From contig OZ038378.1 in the NCBI GenBank assembly GCA_964036045.1, forward strand, positions 42,657,228-42,721,227: a stretch of DNA of 64,000 nucleotides, given 5' to 3'. The position numbers were made by a program, and so were the translations under genes. Shown here piece after piece: positions 54,777 through 64,000 of the stretch (the first letter of the stretch is position 1; each line of letters starts with the position of its first letter). The notes beneath the pieces were generated by a model that made no database searches, was not told where the DNA came from, and was given only the letters and a program-made list of their open reading frames with translations. Origin of the DNA: Eutreptiella sp. 'Long Island Sound 2002' (taxonomy: Eukaryota > Euglenozoa > Euglenophyceae > Eutreptiales > Eutreptiaceae).

Positions 54777-54820
54777 TTTTATTTTGTTTTATTTTATTTT
54801 ATTTTTATTTTCAAAAACCG
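54777..54820 (-). repeat. T-rich (TTTTA)n tract, possible A-rich tail on minus strand
   Basis: ATTTTATTTTGTTTTATTTT and its continuation. On the minus strand it reads as an A-rich run following the A-depleted tract, and so could be the 3' tail of the minus-strand C-rich element. Confidence 0.5.
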
Positions 54821-54840
54821 CTAAATGGTTTTTAGAGAAG

Positions 54841-55856
54841 ACACGAACACCCGCAGCAAAGCAAAACGCACAGCAAAGCCCAGCAGCACGGCACCACAAG
54901 CCGACACAGCACCACAGAACACAGCACAGCACAGCAAGACGCCACGACGCACCAGAGCAGCACCACCACACCACAGAACGCCAAGGGAGGCACCACAACA
55001 CACAGCGACACACAGCAGCGCGAGGCACCAACGACAGCGCAGACCAAACAAGCACCAAACAACATGACGCGCAGCGCAACACGGCAAGGCACACACCGGG
55101 GAAAGACACAAACCAACACGACCAGCAAACGAAGCCGGACAGCAGCGCGCCACAGCACGGCACCGCACGGCAACACAGCACCACAGAACACGGGACACGG
55201 CGCAGGGGAACACGGCACCACAACGAACCACAGCACACAGCAGGGCAGAAAGCCACGCGGCCAGGCAGGAGCAGCCGAGACAACACGCACGAGAGGAAAA
55301 CAACAGCAGGCAGCCAGACCCAGCAACGAACAGCCGGCAACCACAGGCAACAACACACAGCACCAGCCAGCGCGAACAAAACAACACGGCAAGCAGGCAA
55401 CCAGACCCAGCAGAGAACAGCTCGGGGCACACGGCGGGGACACAGAACACCACCCAAAGACAAGCACAACGCACCACAGACAACGCCAAGGAGAAACACA
55501 GCGCCACACCGACCACAGAACAAAGCAAAACGGACAACGAGCACCGCAGCACGCCGCCACACGGCAACACAGGGCCACAGAACACTTGACACAGCACAGG
55601 GGAGCGGGACGCCACAACGACCCAAAGCACGCAGCAGGGCGGCGAGCCACGCGGCCAGGCAGGACCACCCACGCCAAAGCACACCAGCGGAAAATAACAA
55701 ACGGCAAACCACATCCAGCAGCGACCACCCCGCAACCACAGGCAACAATTCACGGCACCGGCCAGCGCAAACGAAGCAACAGGGTAGCACCCGCAAGGAA
55801 CCACGCGGACGGCAGCCCCGGCACACAGCGCACGCACCACACGCACAGCCGCACAC
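54841..55856. other. 1-kb tract almost without T on the + strand
   Basis: I count 10 T in 54841-55860 and only one in 54841-55380. The sequence is A/C/G in irregular CA, CAGC and ACA words, not a clean tandem repeat. Since all stop codons need T, every + frame is open, and every minus frame too because the minus strand lacks A. The long frames here (for example 54757-55878) are not evidence of genes. Confidence 0.9.
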
Positions 55857-56740
55857 GGGTTTGAGGTTTGAGGTTTGATTTTGCGGGTACTAGATGCCTT
55901 TCAACCCCGGGGGGCCACCTGGTCGGGCCAGGTGATATCCTCCCCACCGGGTCCTAGTGGGGGGCCCTCCAAGACGCTCCTCCTGCCTGGTGGCGGAGTC
56001 CCCCGGGTTCACAGGGCTCGGAGCCCCGTCCCTCCCCGGCTTCCTGATTTCGCTACTCCCCGGTCAGTGCATCAATTTGCAGCCGTGGCTGCGGGCGCTT
56101 ACCCACCGCGTCGCCCCCCTAATGCGTGGTCGCCCGGGGCACCGGCGCCGCCGGGCCCGTGCTACTGGCTTGTCGCCAGTGGGACCCCCTTGGGCTGGCA
56201 CGGAGGCTGCCTAGCCTAGGGGTTGGGGCGTGGCGCAATGCGCCACTACTGCCTTGGCGGGTGCAGTGCCCGGTCCGTGTGTGCGCGGCGCTTGCGGCCT
56301 ATTCGTGGGGGTTGGGGCCGGTGCCGGGTGTTGTGTCTTTCCCGTTTCCCCCTTCCCGCCCCGCGTGTCCCACGCTGCGTGTGGCGCCATCCCGTCCGGG
56401 GGTCCCTTACCCTCGCTCGCTGGTACGCCATCCCACGCGGTCTGTGCGTTCCGCGAGCTCGGTCCGGTTGCCCTTCTGGTAGTCCCCGCGTGCCCTTTGC
56501 GTGTGTGTGCGCTTGCGCTCCCGTGGCGTCCGTTCCCCCCCCCCTGGGTGGTTTGGCGTGCGCACCTCGCGCGGTCCCAGCACTGGGCGCTGGTAGGGCC
56601 GTTCCACGTGGTCCGTGCCCCTCCGCGTGTCCTGCTTCGGTCCCTTGCTCCGTCTGGCATGCTTGGGAGGGGGCGGTCCGGTCCCGGTTCCCCCGTACCT
56701 GGCTTGGGGCTGTGCGCCCCCCGTTGGGCGGGTCTGTGGC
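55857..56740 (-). repeat. Repeat R, copy 2, inverted
   Basis: Reverse complement of 40208-41085, starting on the + strand with GGGTTTGAGGTTTGAGGTTTGATTTTGCGGG. It differs by scattered substitutions. It marks a switch from T-poor to A-poor composition on the + strand, as the other copy does. Confidence 0.75.
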
Positions 56741-58477
56741 GTTCGTGTGCCAGGGGGCGGGTTTTGGGGGGGGGGGCGGCCCCTGCGCCGTGCCCCCCGT
56801 TTGTGCGGCCAGGGGGGCCAGTAGCGGGGGGGTTGCTCTGCCTCGTTCTGTCCCTCTGCCTACCCTGGGCAGGCAGCAAAGCGGGTGTCACTGGCGTCGT
56901 TCTGGTCATGGGGGGCGTGGTCCCCATATCACTCCGGTTCGTGCTCGCCCGCCTTCTCTGGGCGCGATCTGTGCGGCATCCTGGCACGTTGGCGCGGGAT
57001 CCCTTGCTCCCCGCGGTTCCTGTGGGGGCCGGCGACTGGGGCGGGGGGGCGGGCCGTGCTCTGGCTCCTCTCTCGGGCGGGGGGGGGGGGGGACCATCCC
57101 CCCTGCCTCTGGGGGTGGGGTCCGGCGCCCCCGCGGCTTGCATGCCGGTGGGGGGGGTGGGGGGGGGGGGGTTTGCGTCGCGGCCTCCCTGCTTCCCCTC
57201 TGGGGGGCAGCCCGCGGTTCCCTACCCTGGCCCCCCTCTTGTCGTCGGCGCACTCCCCCCCGGCGTGCGCGTTCGGTTGGGGTTGCTGGGCCGCCCCTGG
57301 GGGGGGGGGGGATGAGGGGCGGCCCCTGGACCCCTCCCCCGGGGGCCCCTTCTGACCTGAACCCCCCCTCTGCCCTCCCCAAGTGGGCAATGGTCATGGG
57401 GGGGTCATGGAGGGCGCGGCCCCCATACTGTTCTGGTGCGCCGCCGTGCGCCGCCCCCAGGCTTGGTCCGCGCGCCGCTCCGGCGAGCTGGTGTGGGTTG
57501 GGAGCAGCCGGCTGGGGGCGCTGGGGCGCGCGGTGTGCAGGTCCAGCCACATCCCCCCCCCCGGCGTCGCGGTCCCTTCTGGGGGAGGGGGGGCGTCCCC
57601 TTGGCTCCGGGGGGACGGAGGGTCGCCCCTGTGGCCCTCAAGCTGGGGGGGGGAGCGGGGGGGGGGGGTGGGGGGGCCGCTCTGCCGCCCCCCGCCACCC
57701 CGCTCCGTCGGGCATCGGCCTGCCATCCGTCGTCTCCGGCGCGCCCCCTCGGGGTATACTCCCGCCGTGGGGGTTGCCGGGCGGCCGCGTGTCGGGCGCG
57801 GCCTTGTCGGCCGCCATTGGGTCAGTGCCGCGGGGGGGGGAAGGAAGGGGGGGGCACCCCCCTGCCCTGGTTCGCGTCCCCGCCTTCCCCAGGCCGGCCT
57901 CTGAAGGGGCCGCTCCGTTTGCGCCGTCCTGGGCGCCGCCGGTCCGCCGTTGGTCGGCAGCGGGCAGGGCGGGAGTGTGCGGGCGGTTCACCGGGGGCGC
58001 TCGCCGCGGCCGCGGTGCCTGCTCACCCCGGGTGTAGGGGCCTCTTCGGGGGGGCCGCGGGGCCGCCGTCTGTTCGGTCTGCCTCCGTCTGCTCTTGGGC
58101 CTGAGGGGGAGGGGGGGGGGAGTGGGGGGGGCCCTCTGGTCCCCTGGCGCCGCCCCCTGACGGCCGAGGGGGGGCGGCCCGGCAGTCCCGGCCCCGCCCC
58201 CCTCTACCTAGAGCCGGACCCTCGTGCAGGCCCGCGCTGGGGTCCCTTGTCCCCCCCGCCGTTGCCGCGCGGCGCTGGCTGGCCGGGGGCGGCCGTGAGG
58301 GTTAGCGGTCAGCAGTTAGCGGGCCGCGGGGCAGTAGGTTCCCCCCCGCGCTCGTTGCCTCCACCCTCCCTCCAGCGGGAGGTGGCGCGCGCTCCTCCGT
58401 CACGCCGTATCGTGGTGGGGGCGTGGGTCGGGGGGCCCAGCACCCCCCCCACTCTCTCGCGTCCGCCGTCTGGGCCG
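56741..58477 (-). other. G-rich low-complexity sequence (C-rich on minus strand)
   Basis: Many G runs of 6-12 on the + strand. Frames on both strands are open but proline/glycine/arginine-only, with no domain. I take it as the 3' untranslated or linker part of a minus-strand C-rich element. The G runs could form quadruplexes. Confidence 0.4.
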
Positions 58478-59181
58478 TCACCTGCGCCGCCGCTTATGTG
58501 GGGGCTGGGGCTGTGGCGGTGGCGGGTTGCGCCGGCGGTAGCCCCAGTGGGCGAGGGCCCTGCGCAAGGCCCGGGGGAGCCAGTTGTTGGCGTCCACGTC
58601 CGTGATGCGGAGCAGCGCCCCCCCCTCCAGGAAGGACGGCCACGTCGGCCCCCTGTCGGGCCACGCCGCCCTGATCACTGACCTGAGGACCCTCTCGTGG
58701 TCCTCTGGGGCTGCCCACCCCCCGGGGGTACCTCTCAGTTTCCTCCGTCCCTCCCGAGGAGCACGGCATCGAAAGGCCGGTTCCTCAGCCCCCTGGTGGT
58801 CCCCTGGTTGGCCGGGCTCAACCACCCGTACACCTCCCCCACCAGGGGGAGGGCTTCATCCCCCAGAGGGTCCGGGACCGTGCCCCAGTCCCGGTCCCAG
58901 GGCGGGGCTCCCCCTGCCCCTCGCGTTGGCTCCCCCTGCGGCCCCTGTGCCTGCGGCGCCGGTGCCGCGCCGCGCCCCCCCCCGCCGAGGCCATCCGCGC
59001 CGGCTCCGCTCTCGGCGCGGGGGGGGGCTGGCTGGTGCTGGGGTCGTGGGGGTATGGGGGGGGATGAGCTCTCCGTCGTCGGGGTCGATGTTGTAGAGGT
59101 GGTGGTGGTGGTGGTGGTGGTGGTGGTGGGTGTGCCGAAGGCGCTGTTACCAAAGGGCAAAAGGCCGGGATGTCTACCCAC
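58478..59181 (-). pseudogene. C-terminal part of minus-strand C-rich element protein
   Basis: Reading down the minus strand: a threonine/serine run from an ACC repeat (59130-59080), a proline/alanine-rich linker, then a globular-looking segment (DPLGDEALPLVGEVYGWLSP near 58870-58815), a frame change near 58780, then GRRKLRGTPGGWAAPEDHERV, a tryptophan-containing helix, and a basic tail PPHKRRRR. The order of threonine linker, globular segment and basic HKRRR-type tail parallels 17.3-18.45 kb on the + strand. No known family is recognised. Confidence 0.4.
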
Positions 59182-59301
59182 GGGTAAAGGTAAACGGGCT
59201 GGGCTGTGTGTGTTGTGTGCGCGCCGTGCGTAAGTGTGTAGGCCTCGGCAGGGGAAGGGGGAGTCGGGGAGACCTGGTGAGTTCGCCTCTGGCGACCGCG
59301 C

Positions 59302-59649
59302 TTATTCCAGGAGCTCCCGCTGCACCCCTTCCCTTTCTGCTTGCTGGTGCAGGCGCAGCTCCTGCAGCGCCCACGCCATCGTGCTGCCCGGGCCCAGGCG
59401 GGCCTTCAGCAGTGTGGCACGCGCCTTGGCGTGGGCGTACCAGATCCGTATGGACTCCTCCACGACGTGGCGGGGGAACTCCGTGCCCAGCGAGTGGGGC
59501 CCCGTACACTCCAGGTGGGCCAGCTGCATGGAGGGGGTCCGCAGGGCTGCCGCCCACTGCTCCAGCACAGTCAGTTAGCACAGCTGGTGACGCACTGCGG
59601 CCGCCCGTGGCCCCACCTTCTGGTCGAGCCACGCTGGGGCAGTCGGCAG
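59302..59649 (-). pseudogene. Helical coding-like segment next to the hairpin array
   Basis: From the edge of the 47-bp array the minus strand reads PAWLDQKVGPRAAAVRHQLC, a TAA at 59577-59575, and in the same frame LEQWAAALRTPSMQLAHLEC and a helical stretch ending LHQQAEREGVQRELLE with a stop at about 59302. The composition is that of an ordinary soluble helical protein. Family unknown. With the stop it is probably inactive. Confidence 0.45.
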
Positions 59650-62600
59650 CGCAACTCCTGCAATGCACTGCCTCACTGCCCTAGGGCAGTGGGCAGTGCA
59701 ACTCCTGCAATGCACTGCCTCACTGCCTGGGGGCAGTGGACAGTGCAGCTTCTGCAATGCACTGCCTGACTGCCCTGGGGCAGTGGGCAGTGCAACAATT
59801 GCAATGCACTACCCCACTCCCTGGGGGCAGTGGGCAGTGCAACTACTGCAATGCACTGCCTCACTGTCCTGGGGCAGTTGGCAGTGCAACCCCTGCAATG
59901 CACTGCCTCACTGCCTGGGGGCAGTGGACAGTGCAGCTTCTGCAATGCACTGCCTCACTGCCCTGGGGCAGTGGGCAGTGGAACTCCTGCAATGCACTGC
60001 CTCACTGCCTGGGGGCGGTGCGCAGTGCAACTCCTGCAATCCACTGCCTCACTGCCCGGGGGCAGTTGGCAGTGCAACTCCTGCAATGCACTGTCTCACT
60101 GCCCTGGGGCAGTGGGCAGTGCAACTCCTGCAATGCACCGCCTCACTGCCTGGGGGCAGTGGACGGCGCAACTCCCGCAATGCACTGCCGCACTGCCCTG
60201 GGGGCAGTGGGCAGTGCAACTCCTGCAATGCACTGCCTCACTGCCCTGGGGCAGTGGGCAGTGGAACTCCTGCAATGCACTGCCTCACTGCCTGGGGGCA
60301 GTGGACAGTGCAACTCCTGCAATGCACTGTCTCACTGCCCTGGGGCAGTGGGCAGTGGATCTTCTGCAATGCACTGCCCCACTGCCTGGGGGCAGTGGGC
60401 AGTGCAACTCCTGCAATGCACTGTCTCTCCGCCCCGGGGCAGTGGGCAGTGCAACTCCTGCAATGCACGACCTCACTGCCTGGGCGCAGTGGGCAGTGGA
60501 ACTCCTGCAATGCACTGCCTCGCTGTCCTTGGGGCAGTGGGCAGTGGAACCCCTGCAATGCACGGCCTCACTGCCTTGGGGCAGTGGGCAGTGCAACTCG
60601 TGCTACGCACTGCCTCACTGCCTGGGGGCAGTGGGCAGTGCAACTCCTGCAATGCACTGCCTGACTGCCTGGGGGCAGTGGGCAGTGCAACTTCTGCAAT
60701 GCACTGCCTCACTGCCCTGGGGCAGTTGGCAGTGGAACTCCTGCAATGATCTGCCTCACTGCCTGGGGGCAGTGGACAGTGCAACTTCGGCAATGCACTG
60801 CCTCACTGCCCTGGGGCAGTGGGCAGTGGAACCCCTGCAATGCACTGCCCAACTGCCTGGAGGCAGTGGGCAGTGCAACTCCTGCAATGCCCTGCCTCAC
60901 TGCCTGGGGGCAGTGGGCAGTGCAGCTTCTGCAATGCACTGCCTCACTGCCCTGGGGCAGTGGGCAGTGGACCTCCTGCAATGCACTGCCTCACTGCCTG
61001 GGGGCAGTGGGCAGTGCAACTCCCGCAATACACGGCCGCATTGCCTGGGGGCAGTGGGCAGTGCAACTCCTGCAATGCATTGCCTCACTGCCCTCGGGCA
61101 GTAGGCAGTGGAACTCCTGCAATGCACTGCCTCAATGCCTGGGGGCATTGGGTAGTGCAACTCCTGCAATGCACTACCTCACTGCCTGGGGGCAGTGGGC
61201 AGTGGTACTCCTGCAACGCACTGCCGCACCGCCTGGGGGCGGTGGGCAGTGGAACTCCTGCAATGCACTGCCTCACTGCCTGGGGGCAGTGGGCAGTGGA
61301 CCTCCTGCAATGCACTGTTTCACTGTCTGGGGCAGTGGGTAGTGCAACTCCTGCAATACACTGCCGCACTGCCTGGGGGGCGGTGGGCAGTGCAACTCCT
61401 GCAATGCACTGCCCCGCTGCCTGGGGGCAGTGGGCAGTGCAACTTCTGCAATGCAGTGCCTCACTGCCCTGGGGCAGTGGGCCGCGGAACTCCTGCAATC
61501 CACTGCCTCACTGCCTGGGGGCAGCGGGCAGTGCAACTCCTGCAATGCACCGCCGCACTGCCTGGGGGCAGTGGGCAGTGGAACTCCTGCAATGCACTGC
61601 CCCACTGCCGGGGGGCGATGGGCGGTGCAACTCTTGCAACGCACTGCCTCACTGCCCTGGGGCAGTGGGCAGTGGAACTCCTGCAATACACTGCCTCACT
61701 GCCTGGGGGCAGTGGCCAGTGCAACTCCTGCGACGCACCGCCTCACTGCCTGGGGGCAGTGGGCAGTGCAACTCCTGCAAAGCACTGCCTCACTGCCTCG
61801 GGGCAGTGGGCAGTGCAACTCCTGCAATGCACTGCCTCACTGCCTGGGGGCAGTAGGCAGTGCAACTTCTGCAATGCACTGCCTCACTGCCCTGGGGCAG
61901 TTGGCAGTGGAACTCCTGCAATGAACTGCCTCACTGCCTGGGGGCAGTGGACAGTGCAACTTCCGCAATGCACTGCCTCACTGCCCTGGGGCAGTGGGCA
62001 GTGGAACTCCTGCAATGCACTGCCCAACTGCCTGGAGGCAGTGGGCAGTGCAACTCCTGCAATGCACTGCCTCGCTGTCTGGGGGCAGTGGGCAGTGGAA
62101 CTCCTGCAATGCACTGCCCCACTGCCTGGGGGCAGTGGGCAGTGCAACTCCTGCAATGCACTGTCCCACTGCCCTGGGGCAGTGGGCAGCGGAACTCCTG
62201 CAATGCACTGCCTCACTGCCTGGGGGCAGTGGGCAGCGCAACTCCTGCAATGCACCGCCTCACTGCCCTGGGGCAGTGGGTAGTGAGACTCCCGCAATGC
62301 ACTGCCGCACTGCCTGGGGGCAGTGGGCAGTGCAACTCCTGCAATGCACTGCCTCACTGCCTGGGGGCAGTGGGCAGTGCAACTCCAAATCCTGCAATGC
62401 ACTGCCTCACTCCCTCGGGGCAGTGGGCAGTGGAACTCCTGCAATGCACTGCCCCACTGCCTGGGGGCAGCGGGCAGTGCAACTCTTGCAATGCACTGTC
62501 TCACTGCCCTGGGGCAGTGGGCAGTGGACCCCCTGCAATGCACTGCCTCACTGCCTGGGGGCAGTGGGCAGCGGAACTCCTGCATTGCACTGCCCCACTG

Positions 62601-62998
62601 CTTGGGGGCAGTGGACAGTGCAACGCCTGCAATGCACTGCCTCACTGTCCCGGAGCAGTGGGCAGTGGAACTCCTGCAATGCACTGCCTCACTGCCCTGA
62701 GGGCAGTGGACGGTGCAACTCCTGCAATGCACTGCCTCGCTGTCTGGGGCTAGTGGGCAGTGGAACTCCTGCAATGCACTGCCCCACTGCCTGGGGGCAG
62801 TGGGCACTGCAACTCCTGCAATGCACTGCCTCACTGCCCTGGGGCAGTGGGCAGCGGAACTCCTGCAATGCACTGCCTCACTACCTGGGGGCAGTGGGCA
62901 GCGCAACTCCCGCAATGCACTGCCTCACTGCCTGGGGGCAGTGGACAGTGCAACTCCTGCAATGCACCGCCTCACTGCCCTGGGGCAGTGGGCAGTGA
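59650..62998. repeat. 47-bp hairpin-forming tandem array, about 71 units
   Basis: The unit is GCAATGCACTGCCTCACTGCC, then CTGGGGCAGTGGGCAGTGCAACTCCT. Within each unit GCACTGCC-T-CACTGCCC pairs with GGGCAGTGGGCAGTGC, giving a stem of about 15 bp with one bulged T and a tight loop. Units vary at CCCTGGGG/CCTGGGGG, GTGGGC/GTGGAC and GTGCAA/GTGGAA. All three + frames and several minus frames are open across it because the unit has no stop codons, so the 300-400-codon frames are by-products. Coding-like minus-strand sequence lies on both sides. Confidence 0.95.
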
Positions 62999-64000
62999 GA
63001 GTCGTGGGTGTGGTGCGCCAGCATCTGTTGGATGCCGAGGGGGATGCACCTCACCGGCTGCACGTCCGGCTGCAGGGGTGCCCCGCCCCCCCGCCCCCCT
63101 CCCTCCGACCCGCCCTCCCTCCCGGGCTCCCATGCCCCGTCCCGCCTGTCCCTGGGCCCCTGTGGCGCCCTTGCCCTTGCCGTTGGGCCCCCTTCCTGCC
63201 CCCACGACTCTGTCCCCCTGCCCGTGCCGTGGGTCCCGCCCCCTGTCACCCACGACCTCGCCTGCCTGCTCGCCCACCGTCCCTCGCTCCACTCCATGCA
63301 CCTGGGCGCCCTGCACGCGTCCCTGCGCGCCCTTCCCGTGCCCTGGCCCCTTCCTGGCTCCCTGCCCTGTGTCGCGCCGTCCGCTGCCCGCGCTCTGTCC
63401 CTCTCCGCTGCTGCTGGCCTGGGTGCCCCGTTCGTGTTTGCGCCCTTGCTCCTTGCCGCGTGTGCCCTCGCCCGCTCCCTGCGTGTGCCCCTGGGGAGTT
63501 CCCCTGTCGCCTCCTGTCCCCCGCTCCGCACTCCCGTGGCTGGCACGCAGCTCCGCCTGCGCGCCGTCCCCTCCTTCCTGGATCACGCGCCGGGCGTCCC
63601 GCTGCCTTTGCAGCTGCGGCAGCGTGACGCCTGGCGGCAAGCGCTCGGGCGCCGGGGGGCGGACGTGCAGCGTCCGCCCCGGGGGGAAGGGCTAGGAGGG
63701 GAACGGCTTGGGGGCGCTTTTCGTGGGTGTGGGTGGGGTTGCCGTTGGCGCGGTACTTCGCGCCCTCTCTGCTTACTGCTGCTGCTGCGGCGGCTGCCGG
63801 CGAGGCGCCCGTGGCCCCTGCGGTGTCCGTCTCCCGCTTTCGTGGCGTGCTGAGGGCCGCGGCATGGCCGGCCGAGGCGGTGGCGCGGCTCGCCGAGGCC
63901 GCGGTCAAAACCCCCGCGCACCCTCCCCGCTCCCCTCGGCGGCTGCGGCAGCCCTTGGCGATGCGCCCGGTTCCTGCGCCGGGGCTACCCCCCGTGTCAG
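62999..64000 (-). other. Skewed coding-like sequence, part of minus-strand element
   Basis: The + strand is C/T/G-rich and A-poor, and frames are open on both strands. On the minus strand, just upstream of the array, LQPDVQPVRCIPLGIQQMLA reads like ordinary protein (about 63075-63015). Further upstream the frame cannot be chosen. The element probably continues beyond the window. Confidence 0.35.

Noticed and set aside
54757-55878. 373-codon + frame and long minus frames in the T-depleted tract
   Set aside because: Without T on one strand no stop codon can occur on either strand, so open frames carry no coding evidence. The peptides are low complexity with no domain.
59650-62998. Hairpin array as a CRISPR array
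   Set aside because: There are no unique spacers between units, the surroundings are eukaryotic transposons, and no cas gene is present.
59663-63695. Several 300-420-codon frames through the 47-bp array
   Set aside because: The repeat unit has no stop in these frames and its period is not a multiple of three, so all frames stay open. No conserved protein is implied.
1-64000. tRNA, rRNA or dinoflagellate spliced-leader relics
   Set aside because: I looked for B-box-like GGTTCGANTCC and for a CCATTTTGGCTCAAG-type leader and found nothing convincing. This was an eye search, not an exhaustive one.

Overview
The window looks like repeat-dominated nuclear DNA of a eukaryote, probably an alga or other protist. 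There are no compact operons. There is a chromodomain Ty3/gypsy retrotransposon, degraded non-LTR retrotransposon sequence, several minisatellites, and one ORF with a RanBP2-type zinc finger. The gag-like fragments at 46.7-48.3 kb and the RanBP2-type ORF remind me of dinoflagellate repeats. That is an unverified memory, and I see no dinoflagellate spliced-leader relic that would settle it.

Layout. 1-3.8 kb is AT-richer sequence with no convincing gene; it holds one copy of a dispersed repeat (2466-2745) and an 18-bp palindrome. 3.8-19.05 kb is very C-rich and T-poor on the + strand. It holds a broken non-LTR retrotransposon with ORF1-like proteins, then endonuclease, reverse transcriptase, RNase H and a terminal zinc motif, then further coding-like sequence downstream. 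Frameshifts and in-frame stops of all three kinds interrupt it. A 65-bp minisatellite follows (19.1-19.97 kb). 20.5-37.5 kb is a 17-kb gypsy element with two 2.8-kb LTRs, a 1448-codon gag, a protease/RT/RNase H frame and an integrase-chromodomain frame. All three share one reading frame and are separated only by stop codons.

37.5-43.3 kb is a patchwork of dispersed repeats, a strong hairpin, 60-bp and 210-bp minisatellites, and a repeat called R here (40.2-41.1 kb) that recurs inverted at 55.86-56.74 kb. 43.9-46.1 kb looks like an inserted unit carrying the RanBP2-type ORF between 15-bp direct repeats. 46.1-48.3 kb holds a tandemly duplicated gag-like pseudogene. 48.6-50.3 kb holds a decayed gypsy RT on the minus strand, split by a 721-bp element with terminal inverted repeats and a TA duplication. 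50.3-54.8 kb shows nothing I can name. 54.84-55.86 kb is almost free of T. 55.86-64 kb appears to be a minus-strand C-rich element related in style to the 3.8-19 kb one; a 47-bp hairpin-forming tandem array of about 71 units (59.65-63.0 kb) lies within its coding-like sequence.

Functionally almost everything here is transposable-element machinery: copying by reverse transcriptase, integration by integrase or endonuclease, particle formation by gag, and probable chromatin targeting by the chromodomain. The extreme strand asymmetry in base composition removes stop codons in many frames, so very long ORFs in the skewed segments and minisatellites are mostly not genes.
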